DNA of 5,862 bases from Clostridiales bacterium (GCA_012515925.1 JAAYXM010000141.1:1-5862); one strand, 5' to 3'. Numbered from the stretch's first letter, positions 1 to 5,843 are shown. Program-made: numbers and translations. Notes: a model not told the origin generated them from the letters alone.

Positions 1-571
1 GCTTATGGATTTAGGGGTTTCCGACGTTCTGGCATGTACCTATCAGGCGATTTCCGGCGCGGGCAAGACGTTTAACACCTGGCCTGAAATGATTGACAAC
101 GTAATACCCTATATCGGCGGCGAGGAGGAAAAGTCCGAGCAGGAGCCGCTTAAAATCTGGGGCGTGATTAAAGACGGCAAAATCGTTAACGCGGAAGGCC
201 CGAATATAACCGCGCAATGCATACGCGTTCCCGTAAGCGACGGGCATCTCGCGGCGGTTTTCATGTCTTTTAAGAACAAAGTCGGGCTTGACGAAATCAT
301 AGCGCGGTGGGAAAGCTTCAAGGGCCGTCCGCAGGAGCTTGATTTGCCGACGGCTCCGAAAAAGTTTCTGCATTATTTTAACGAAAACGACCGTCCGCAA
401 ACCAAGCTTGACAGAAACCTGGAAAACGGTATGGCGGTTTCTATCGGCCGGCTTCGTCCGGACAGTCAATACGATATCAAGTTCATATGCCTTTCGCATA
501 ACACTCTGCGCGGCGCGGCCGGCGGTGCCGTGCTGATGGCCGAGCTCTTATGCGCTGAGGGCTATATTTAA
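1..571 (+). CDS. asd: Aspartate-semialdehyde dehydrogenase, C-terminal part (5' end cut by window)
   Basis: The enzyme reduces L-aspartyl-4-phosphate to L-aspartate-4-semialdehyde with NADPH, in the cytoplasm, at the branch point feeding lysine/diaminopimelate and threonine/methionine. The reading frame is open to the left edge: the codon before the first visible Met (position 5) is CTT, and the motif TYQAISGAGK lies only a few residues later, so that Met is internal. Visible family marks are TYQAISGAGK, the Arg/His segment RVPVSDGH (His codon at 245-247, expected to be the active-site His) and the C-terminal NTLRGAAGGAVLMAELL. This pattern fits the long Asd type shared by archaea, fungi and many Clostridia rather than the E. 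coli type. The N-terminal NADP-binding fold and the catalytic Cys lie outside the window. The TAA stop (569-571) overlaps the AAGGAGG ribosome binding site of dapA, so the two are probably translationally coupled. The product identity is secure. Confidence 0.95.
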   Translation, partial: LMDLGVSDVLACTYQAISGAGKTFNTWPEMIDNVIPYIGGEEEKSEQEPLKIWGVIKDGKIVNAEGPNITAQCIRVPVSDGHLAAVFMSFKNKVGLDEIIARWESFKGRPQELDLPTAPKKFLHYFNENDRPQTKLDRNLENGMAVSIGRLRPDSQYDIKFICLSHNTLRGAAGGAVLMAELLCAEGYI

Positions 572-583
572 GGAGGGAGAACC

Positions 584-1474
584 ATGAAAGAGCCTATTTT
601 TACCGGAGCAAACGTCGCAATTGTAACGCCGTTTACGGAAAACGGGATTAATTTACCGAAGCTCGGGGAATTAATCGAATTCCAGATAAAAAACGGTATC
701 AACGCGATTACGATTTGCGGAACGACAGGCGAGTCGTCCACATTGACGCATGAGGAGCACTGCCAGGCTATCGAATACTGCGTCAAGAAGGTTGCGGGGC
801 GAGTTCCGGTTATTGCCGGTACCGGCAGCAACGATACAGAGTACGCGCTGTGCCTGTCGAAATACGCCGAAGAGGTGGGCGTCAACGGACTGCTTATGAC
901 AACGCCGTATTACAATAAAACCTCGCAATACGGGCTTGTAAAGAGCTTCACGTATCTCGCCGACCGTTTGAACACTCCGATTATACTGTATAACGTCCCG
1001 TCAAGGACGGGTATAGGCTTTAAGGCCGAAACCTATTTAGAACTATCAAAGCACCCGATGATAAACGGTATTAAGGAGGCAAGCGGCGATTTTTCACTGA
1101 TTGCTAATACCCTAAGCCTTTGCGGTGACGAGCTTAACATCTGGTCGGGAAACGACGACAACACGGTCGCGATGATGGCGCTCGGCGCGAAGGGCGTTAT
1201 CTCGGTCGCCGCGAATATCATCCCGGGCGCCGTGGCGAAAATGTGCAGGCTGTTTTTCGAGGGGAAAGTGCGCGAAAGCGCGGCAATGCAGATAGAGCTT
1301 TTTGAGCTTATGAACGCGTTGTTTATCGAGGTTAACCCGATTCCCGTTAAAACCGCCGTCGCGTTGATGGGTATGGACAACGGGCTTATGCGCCTGCCGC
1401 TTTGCGAAATGCAGCCCAAAAACGTTGAGATTCTCAAAAAAGCAATGGTAAATGCGGGAATAAAGCTCGCGTAG
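584..1474 (+). CDS. dapA: 4-hydroxy-tetrahydrodipicolinate synthase
   Basis: DapA condenses pyruvate with aspartate-4-semialdehyde to give 4-hydroxy-tetrahydrodipicolinate, the first committed step of lysine/diaminopimelate synthesis; it is a cytoplasmic TIM-barrel aldolase, usually a homotetramer. The 296-residue length is normal for the family. With E. coli numbering shifted by +3, all catalytic residues are present: Thr47 and Thr48 in GTTGES, Tyr110 in TPYYN, Tyr136 and Arg141 in YNVPSRTG, and the Schiff-base Lys164 in IKEASGD. The ATG start is fixed by a strong AAGGAGG at 570-576, seven bases upstream. At the lysine allosteric site His56 and His59 (E. coli His53 and His56) and Asn83 are kept, but the position of E. 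coli Glu84 is Tyr87, so sensitivity to lysine cannot be assumed. It lies 12 bases after asd and 32 bases before dapB, clearly in one operon. Confidence 0.97.
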   Translation: MKEPIFTGANVAIVTPFTENGINLPKLGELIEFQIKNGINAITICGTTGESSTLTHEEHCQAIEYCVKKVAGRVPVIAGTGSNDTEYALCLSKYAEEVGVNGLLMTTPYYNKTSQYGLVKSFTYLADRLNTPIILYNVPSRTGIGFKAETYLELSKHPMINGIKEASGDFSLIANTLSLCGDELNIWSGNDDNTVAMMALGAKGVISVAANIIPGAVAKMCRLFFEGKVRESAAMQIELFELMNALFIEVNPIPVKTAVALMGMDNGLMRLPLCEMQPKNVEILKKAMVNAGIKLA

Positions 1475-1506
1475 TGTGTACATAAAATAAAGGATGTGTG
1501 TCCCTT

Positions 1507-2280
1507 ATGACAAGGATACTGTTGTCCGGATGCAACGGCCGAATGGGTAACGTAATTTCGGAAATCTGTAAAAAGAACCCCGAGACGGTTATTGTGGCGG
1601 GTATTGATTTAAATACGGAGAGAAGGCATAATTACCCGGTTTACGATAACTATGACGCGGTGCGTGACGAGGCGGATGTGGCAGTGGATTTCTCCAACAC
1701 GTCGCTTACTGAATCCATGCTTGAATTCTGTCATAAAAGAAATCTCCCCGTCGTCATATGCACAACCGGACATACTGAGGAGCAAAAGGCGAAGATTTTG
1801 GAATATTCCGAAAAAATACCTGTTTTTAAATCCGGCAACATGTCGCTCGGCATAAACGTCCTGATTATGCTGGTGGAGCGCGCCGCGAGGGTTTTAGGCG
1901 AAACCTTCGACACGGAGATTATCGAACGCCATCATAACCAGAAAATCGACGCTCCGAGCGGAACGGCGCTTATGATCGCGGAGCGGCTTGCGGAGGCGCT
2001 GCCATATCAGGCGGAGCTTGTTTATGACAGGCATGAGGTTCGCGAAAAACGCGCGTATAACGAAATCGGTATTCACACGGTCAGAGGCGGCACAATAGTA
2101 GGGGAGCACGAGGTTATATTCGCGGGGCGCGACGAGGTCATAGAGATTAAGCACACGGCGTCTTCGCGCGAAGTGTTCGCGGCGGGCGCGGTAAAAGCCG
2201 CGGTGTTTATGGCTGGCGTTAAAAAGCCCGGTATGTATGATATGAACGATTTGGTTAATAAATACTCTGCAGGGTATTAA
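1507..2280 (+). CDS. dapB: 4-hydroxy-tetrahydrodipicolinate reductase
   Basis: DapB reduces the DapA product with NAD(P)H to tetrahydrodipicolinate, in the cytoplasm. An N-terminal Rossmann fold begins with GCNGRMG (residues 8-14 from the ATG). The substrate-binding motif RHHNQKIDAPSGTA (141-154) carries the expected His142 and Lys146, equivalent to E. coli His159 and Lys163. CTTGHT (85-90) and the C-terminal PGMYDMNDLV are also typical. The length of 257 residues is slightly below the 273 of E. coli but usual for Firmicutes. Start choice: an in-frame GTG at 1498 lies only 3 bases after the weak AAAGGA site (1489-1494), too close for normal initiation. The ATG at 1507 lies 12 bases after it and puts the protein start directly before the first beta strand, so it is preferred; the GTG would add three residues. 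It is the last gene of the asd-dapA-dapB block, followed by a terminator about 100 bases on. Confidence 0.95.
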   Translation: MTRILLSGCNGRMGNVISEICKKNPETVIVAGIDLNTERRHNYPVYDNYDAVRDEADVAVDFSNTSLTESMLEFCHKRNLPVVICTTGHTEEQKAKILEYSEKIPVFKSGNMSLGINVLIMLVERAARVLGETFDTEIIERHHNQKIDAPSGTALMIAERLAEALPYQAELVYDRHEVREKRAYNEIGIHTVRGGTIVGEHEVIFAGRDEVIEIKHTASSREVFAAGAVKAAVFMAGVKKPGMYDMNDLVNKYSAGY

Positions 2281-2377
2281 AGCAAAAGCATTTGTATATT
2301 TTGCTAAATTAAATAAATCATGTATTTACTAATGCGCGTATGCAAAGCCTTAATAAAACGCTAAATCTTGTATCGTG

Positions 2378-2408
2378 ATAAAACGCACCCACAACAGGTG
2401 CGTTTTAT
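2378..2408 (+). terminator. Intrinsic terminator of the asd-dapA-dapB operon
   Basis: A perfect 12-bp inverted repeat: ATAAAACGCACC (2378-2389), a 7-base loop (2390-2396) and GGTGCGTTTTAT (2397-2408). The 3' arm itself supplies a T run and is followed by T-rich sequence (ATTTATTT), and the 5' arm is A-rich, as in bidirectional terminators. It sits about 100 bases after the dapB stop and upstream of the proposed proC promoter, where a terminator is expected. Confidence 0.85.
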
Positions 2409-2423
2409 ATTTATTTCCATAGA

Positions 2424-2450
2424 GGTTAACATAAACAGGTTTACATAAAA
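2424..2450 (+). repeat. Tandem TTWACATAAA repeats, with a distant inverted copy
   Basis: Two direct copies 14 bases apart, GGTTAACATAAAC (2424-2436) and GGTTTACATAAAA (2438-2450), agree at 11 of 13 positions. An exact inverted copy of the second copy's 10-base core (TTTATGTAAA) lies at 2538-2547, just before the proC ribosome binding site. A weaker form, TATACATA, lies at 2527-2534 and could pair with that inverted copy. The second tandem copy covers the proposed -35 box, so an operator role is possible. The region is AT-rich, which raises the chance of accidental similarity. Confidence 0.5.
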
Positions 2451-2464
2451 TTATTGTAGGACTA
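2438..2464 (-). other. dif-like Xer recombination site candidate
   Basis: Read on the minus strand this is TAGTCCTACAA, a 5-base core TAATT, then TTATGTAAACC. As I recall the B. subtilis dif site, its arms are ACTTCCTAGAA and TTATGTAAACT around a 6-base TATATA core. The XerD arm would match at 10 of 11 positions; the inner eight bases of the XerC arm (TCCTACAA against TCCTAGAA) match at 7 of 8, while its outer three bases do not. The main objection is the 5-base core, since chromosomal dif sites normally have 6. A XerD-type gene lies about 1.6 kb downstream in the operon that starts here. It may be a degenerate site, a regulatory site, or coincidence in AT-rich DNA. Confidence 0.3.
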
Positions 2465-2468
2465 TACA
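2440..2468 (+). promoter_or_regulatory. Candidate sigma-A promoter for the proC operon
   Basis: TTTACA (2440-2445, five of six matches to TTGACA) is separated by exactly 17 bases from TATACA (2463-2468, four of six matches to TATAAT). Transcription would start near 2475, downstream of the dapB terminator, leaving a leader of roughly 90 bases before proC. The -35 box lies inside the TTWACATAAA repeat and the dif-like element, so any protein bound there would compete with RNA polymerase. The prediction is from sequence alone. Confidence 0.5.
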
Positions 2469-2550
2469 AAAATACCGCCAAAGCATAATTATAGCTTGCT
2501 TTTTGGGATATTTTGATTTATATTTTTATACATAGAGTTTATGTAAAGTT

Positions 2551-2556
2551 GAGGAG
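2551..2556 (+). promoter_or_regulatory. Ribosome binding site that decides the proC start
   Basis: GAGGAG is a strong Shine-Dalgarno core. An in-frame TTG at 2557 touches it with no spacing and cannot be used normally. The next in-frame TTG at 2566 lies 9 bases after it and is the likely start. No in-frame ATG or GTG occurs between the upstream stop (TAG, 2533-2535) and the conserved GAGNMA motif. Confidence 0.75.
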
Positions 2557-2565
2557 TTGTGGCAG

Positions 2566-3375
2566 TTGCTTAACGCTTCCGGAATCGCTTTTTCCGGCGC
2601 CGGGAATATGGCGGGCGCAATTATCGAAGCCGTTCTGAAAACCGGCGTCACAGCCGATAAAATATTTATTTATGATGTAAATCCCGAGCGTATCGCGTAT
2701 TTCAGGGAAAAGGGAATAGGTATCTGCTCTTCGAATATTGAATTGGTTAATAAAGCCGATATAGTTTTTCTTGCGGTCAAGCCGCAGGTTATATATTCTG
2801 TTTTGAGTGAGATTTCAGGACTGACAGACGGAAAGTGCATTGTATCGATAGCCGCGGGTATTTCCTCCGAGAGCGTTCGCAATGCACTTTCCGATGAAAC
2901 CTACATAATCAGAGCTTTACCGAACACCCCGATGCTTGACCTTTGCGGAGCGACGGTTATTGCCGAGCCTTCGGGTGTGCCCGATTTCTATATTAATACC
3001 GTGCGGGAAATATTCGAGGCGGCGGGTATTGTTTCTTTTTTACCCGAGAACCTGATTAATTCGGTCATCCCCGTGTCAAGCTCAAGTCCGGCGTTTTTCT
3101 TCAGGATGATTTCCGCGATGGTGCGTGAAGGAGAGCGGCTCGGAATAAGCTATGAGGACTCGCTGAAGCTTTCCGCCTACACAATGCTCGGCTCGGCAAA
3201 GCTGCTTTTGAATTCGGGAAGGACTCCCGAAGAGCTTATCCGGCAGGTTTCGTCACCGGGCGGAACTACGGTTGCCGCGCTTACTGCTTTTGACGATTTC
3301 GGTTTTGAGGGTTTTATCCGCGAGGCGTTTAAGCGCTGTGTGAACCGCGCGGATGAGCTCGGCGGAGGAAAGTGA
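2566..3375 (+). CDS. proC: Pyrroline-5-carboxylate reductase
   Basis: ProC catalyses the last step of proline synthesis, the NAD(P)H-dependent reduction of pyrroline-5-carboxylate, in the cytoplasm. From the TTG at 2566 the protein has 269 residues, the usual family length. The N-terminal Rossmann fold starts with GAGNMAGAI (11-19); FLAVKPQ (68-74), SIAAGIS (94-100) and RALPNTP (116-122) follow in the expected order. The C-terminal helical dimerisation and substrate-binding domain has MVREGERLGIS (185-195) and SSPGGTTVAAL (229-239). A deviation is seen where the family usually reads SGSGPAY: here it is SSSSPAF (171-177). The fold and remaining motifs are intact, so I expect an active enzyme. 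It is the first gene of a block that continues 60 bases later with a spoIIM-like gene. No proA or proB is in view. Confidence 0.93.
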   Translation: MLNASGIAFSGAGNMAGAIIEAVLKTGVTADKIFIYDVNPERIAYFREKGIGICSSNIELVNKADIVFLAVKPQVIYSVLSEISGLTDGKCIVSIAAGISSESVRNALSDETYIIRALPNTPMLDLCGATVIAEPSGVPDFYINTVREIFEAAGIVSFLPENLINSVIPVSSSSPAFFFRMISAMVREGERLGISYEDSLKLSAYTMLGSAKLLLNSGRTPEELIRQVSSPGGTTVAALTAFDDFGFEGFIREAFKRCVNRADELGGGK

Positions 3376-3396
3376 TTAATCCGGAATACTTTATAT

Positions 3397-3425
3397 CCCT
3401 TTCACATATTTTTTATGTGAGAGGG
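3397..3425 (+). promoter_or_regulatory. Hairpin sequestering the spoIIM-like ribosome binding site
   Basis: CCCTTTCACATA (3397-3408), a five-base T loop (3409-3413) and TATGTGAGAGGG (3414-3425) form a continuous 12-bp stem with one G-U pair. The 3' arm contains almost all of the GAGGGG (3421-3426) that must serve as Shine-Dalgarno for the GTG start at 3436. No U tract follows the stem, so it is not a normal intrinsic terminator. In the mRNA it should mask the ribosome binding site and lower translation of the gene relative to proC unless it is melted. Confidence 0.65.
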
Positions 3426-3435
3426 GACGAGTATA

Positions 3436-4068
3436 GTGATTAAAAAACTAAGGAGCAGGACGGAGGATAACGGTCTCGGTTTCACCGTAAGCCTGGCTGT
3501 TTTATCGGCTTTCTTTTTATGCGGGGCGGTCGCGGGATGTATTACCGCGGCTTCCGTGGATTCGGCCTCCGGGCAGAACCTTTCCGGGTATATCGGAAAC
3601 TATGTTAAGGAAATTGACTCAATGCCGGAATACGGCTTGTTGTTTAAAAACACGCTTATAAACTACTTTAAATATCCCGTTATCGTATTTTTTCTGGGGT
3701 TTACCGCTCTCGGCGTTTTTTGCGTTCCGGCAGCGGTTTGCGTTCGGGGTTTTTTTATTTCGTTTTCGGTAACGTCGATAATCCGGCTGTTCGGATATAA
3801 GGGCATGATATTAGCGCTCGCGATGTTCGGCTTTTCCTCTCTTATATCTGTTTCATGCCTTATGATTATATCGTCCTTCGCGCTTTGCGCCGCGATGTGT
3901 TTTTTTCGCATAATGCTCGGCAAAAAAAAATACATCAGCGGCGGTATTCTCCCAAGCGGGTTTTTTATCGTATCAGGGATATGCGGCGCTGTGCTGCTTG
4001 TCTCCGCAGCTCTTGACGCATACATAACACCGGGACTTATAACAATCGCGGCTCGCGCGATATTATAA
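3436..4068 (+). CDS. spoIIM: SpoIIM-like (DUF95 family) integral membrane protein
   Basis: In B. subtilis SpoIIM is the membrane anchor of the SpoIID-SpoIIM-SpoIIP peptidoglycan-degrading complex that drives engulfment of the forespore; it is made in the mother cell. The 210 residues here match that size (about 215). Hydrophobic segments lie near residues 16-38, 80-101, 104-118, 122-160 and 174-197. After a polar loop, the order NYFKYPVIVFFLGFTALGVF, then VRGFFISF, then LFGYKGMILALAMF, parallels the N-x-KY, KG-x-x-x-GF and GWKG-x-LLAF pattern of SpoIIM. The GTG at 3436 is the only possible start after the TGA at 3418-3420. It lies between proC and xerD; in B. subtilis spoIIM and the xerD homologue ripX are also near neighbours, which supports the call. 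A sporulation role is inferred from family and context, because DUF95 proteins also occur in non-sporulating bacteria. Confidence 0.75.
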   Translation: MIKKLRSRTEDNGLGFTVSLAVLSAFFLCGAVAGCITAASVDSASGQNLSGYIGNYVKEIDSMPEYGLLFKNTLINYFKYPVIVFFLGFTALGVFCVPAAVCVRGFFISFSVTSIIRLFGYKGMILALAMFGFSSLISVSCLMIISSFALCAAMCFFRIMLGKKKYISGGILPSGFFIVSGICGAVLLVSAALDAYITPGLITIAARAIL

Positions 4069-4096
4069 AAAATACACAGAAGAAGGTCATGACGGA

Positions 4097-4987
4097 ATGC
4101 AGGATAACATTCGCGCTTTTATGGACTATCTTGAGAATAACAAGGGTGTTTCGGGTAATACTCTGACATCATATATGCGTGATATAATAAAGCTGAACGA
4201 ATACCTGTACGCAAACGGGGTTAAGAATCCGGAATCCGCGTCATCGAAGATTCTCAACCAATATATAGACGAGCTGATTGAGGAGGGCAAGTCTCCGTCC
4301 ACCGTAACTCGCAAGATTGCGTCAATCCGTTGTTTTTAAGGTTTTTTGCAGTTTAATAACGTGATTTCGAATAATCCGGCAAAAAAGCTGCATTCGGTAA
4401 AGCGCGTCAAGAAGCTGCCGCAGATTCTGACAAACGCCGAAGTGGACCTGTTTTTAAACCAGCCCAGGCCGGATTCTCTGAAAGGCTACAGGGATAAGGC
4501 GATGCTCGAGCTTCTATACGCCACGGGCATCAGGGTTTCGGAGCTTATCGGTCTTGATGTCCAGAACATCAATCTGGAGCTGGGTTTTATAAAATGCGCG
4601 TCGAACGGAAAGGAACGTATTATCCCGCTTTATCCCGCGGCGGTAAAGGCGCTTTCCGAATATATAACCAACGCGAGAAAGCTTCTGCTTAATAATATGG
4701 CAGAGAACGCGCTGTTCGTGAATCTTAACGGCGAACGCATGACCCGCCAGGGTTTCTGGAAAATTATCAAGCATTATACGGAATGCGCGAAAATCAATAA
4801 AGATATTACGCCGCACACATTAAGACACTCATTCGCGGCACATCTGCTTGAAAACGGCGCCGATTTACGCTCGATTCAGGAGATGCTCGGCCATTCGGAT
4901 ATATCATCGACGCAGGTATATACGCGGATTATTAATCAAAATCTTAAGAATACATATAATAAATTTCATCCGAGAGCTATCGTATAA
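4097..4987 (+). pseudogene. xerD: XerD-type site-specific tyrosine recombinase interrupted by an in-frame TAA
   Basis: XerD with XerC resolves chromosome dimers at dif. Read through, this gene has 296 codons, like E. coli XerD (298). Codons 1-80 encode the N-terminal SAM-like core-binding domain (VSGNTLTSYMRDI, SPSTVTRKIASIRCF). A TAA at 4337-4339 then interrupts it, and the same frame continues with GFLQFNNVISNNPAKKL, exactly as expected after IRxF(Y). The catalytic domain is complete: Arg146 (TGIRVSEL), Lys172 (NGKER), His240 and Arg243 (HTLRHSF), His266 (LGHSDI) and nucleophile Tyr275 (VYTRI), counting the stop as codon 81. TAA ends several other genes here, so it is not a sense codon. The downstream part could be made separately as 213 residues from a TTG at 4346, four bases after AAGG. 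AGAAGG at 4081-4086 precedes the ATG at 4097. It may be a recent nonsense mutation, a sequencing error, or read-through. XerD rather than XerC is favoured by the spoIIM neighbourhood. Confidence 0.85.
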
Positions 4988-5002
4988 CAAGGAGCTGTAT
5001 TG

Positions 5003-5833
5003 ATGTCGGGCAAAAAAAACAAAGCTGGTAACGAGCGGAGGAAAAACGCGTTTTTCAGGTACTTTGAGCTGTTGATTAGTAAGATCGATAAGCTTTTTTA
5101 TCTGAATATAGTTTATCTGATTTTTATATTGCCGCTGCTTTGCGGGCTGGTCGCTTTGGCGCTGAACATGTTCGGTGTCCCGCCGGAGTTCGCTGGTAAA
5201 GTGTCCATATTCACTTACGCGGTAAGGCTTTCCTACGTTTTCCCGCAGCCTGTTTCGATGATTCTTTTTGTGGCGTCAGCCGTGCTTTACGGTCCGATTA
5301 CCGCGGGATTTACGTACATGGTCAGAAACTATGTGAGCGGCAGGCACGTGTGGTTTTCCGAATTATTTAAACGCGCCAAAGAAAACTTCAAACAGGGATT
5401 TCTCCTGGGTATTATCGATATTATTGTCGTTATTAGTCTTTTAATGTATGCCGCGCTCGACATCTCAAAGCTTGACAATACGCAGAAGCTTTACTACGGC
5501 TTTATGCGCACCGCGTTTTTTATAGTTTTTATATTCTATGTGTATATGCGCCATTATCTGTATTTACTCGCGGTAACGTTTGATTTATCGCTTAAGGCCG
5601 TATTTAAGAACTCCGCGATTTTCGCTGTGTTGGGCGTAATAAACAATACCGTCGCGACACTGATAATCCTGGTTATTACCTGGACGTTCAACTCAACGCC
5701 GGCTGTGGACGCGGTTCTTATAGTATCGATATACTTCTCGTTATGCGCGTTTACATCGATGTTTGCGGCATACCCGATTGTTAAAAAGTATATGCTCGAA
5801 GAAAAAAGCGGAAAGTCCGACGGTATCGAATAA
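5003..5833 (+). CDS. DUF624/YesL-like six-helix membrane protein
   Basis: A 276-residue integral membrane protein with a basic N-terminus (SGKKNKAGNERRKN) and about six hydrophobic segments near residues 35-56, 84-107, 131-152, 168-190, 203-227 and 235-258. The segment YGPITAGFTYMVRNYVSG (97-113), followed by a polar, basic stretch FSELFKRAKENFKQG (118-132), resembles the DUF624 family typified by B. subtilis YesL. That family is often found near carbohydrate transport and regulatory genes, and its molecular role is not established. The start is taken as the ATG at 5003, 8 bases after AAGGAG (4989-4994); the TTG at 5000 is also in frame but only 5 bases away. It follows the xerD stop by 15 bases and is probably cotranscribed with it. 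The family assignment is from motif pattern, so function remains unknown. Confidence 0.7.
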   Translation: MSGKKNKAGNERRKNAFFRYFELLISKIDKLFYLNIVYLIFILPLLCGLVALALNMFGVPPEFAGKVSIFTYAVRLSYVFPQPVSMILFVASAVLYGPITAGFTYMVRNYVSGRHVWFSELFKRAKENFKQGFLLGIIDIIVVISLLMYAALDISKLDNTQKLYYGFMRTAFFIVFIFYVYMRHYLYLLAVTFDLSLKAVFKNSAIFAVLGVINNTVATLIILVITWTFNSTPAVDAVLIVSIYFSLCAFTSMFAAYPIVKKYMLEEKSGKSDGIE

Positions 5834-5843
5834 TTCGCTTTTT

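Noticed and set aside
11..499. Long minus-strand open frame opposite asd (162 codons)
   Set aside because: It is the shadow of a clearly conserved plus-strand gene, with no own ribosome binding site or recognisable motif.
1112..1483. Minus-strand open frame opposite dapA (123 codons)
   Set aside because: Antisense to a strongly conserved coding region and without recognisable protein features.
2281..2305. Inverted repeat AGCAAAA/TTTTGCT directly after the dapB stop
   Set aside because: Only seven mostly A-T pairs with an 11-base loop and no clean T tract; the 12-bp hairpin at 2378-2408 is a far better terminator.
2478..2506. Possible attenuator hairpin CCAAAGC / GCTTTTTGG in the proC leader
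   Set aside because: The pairing needs a two-base bulge and a 13-base loop, is short, and is not followed by a convincing terminator tail.
2475..2565. A proline T-box riboswitch before proC, as in some Firmicutes
   Set aside because: The leader downstream of the candidate promoter is only about 90 bases, and no AGGGTGGNACCGCG-type T-box sequence or antiterminator is visible.
3663..4025. Minus-strand open frame opposite the spoIIM-like gene (120 codons)
   Set aside because: Composition is explained by the complementary strand of a hydrophobic membrane protein; no initiation signals or conserved motifs were seen.
4337..4339. TAA as a reassigned sense codon
   Set aside because: TAA ends asd, dapB, the spoIIM-like gene, xerD and the DUF624-like gene at natural C-termini in this window, so the standard code applies.
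4333..4347. Programmed frameshifting at the T runs around the xerD stop
   Set aside because: The reading frame is the same before and after the TAA, so a single plus or minus one slip would not restore the protein; substitution or read-through explains the data better.
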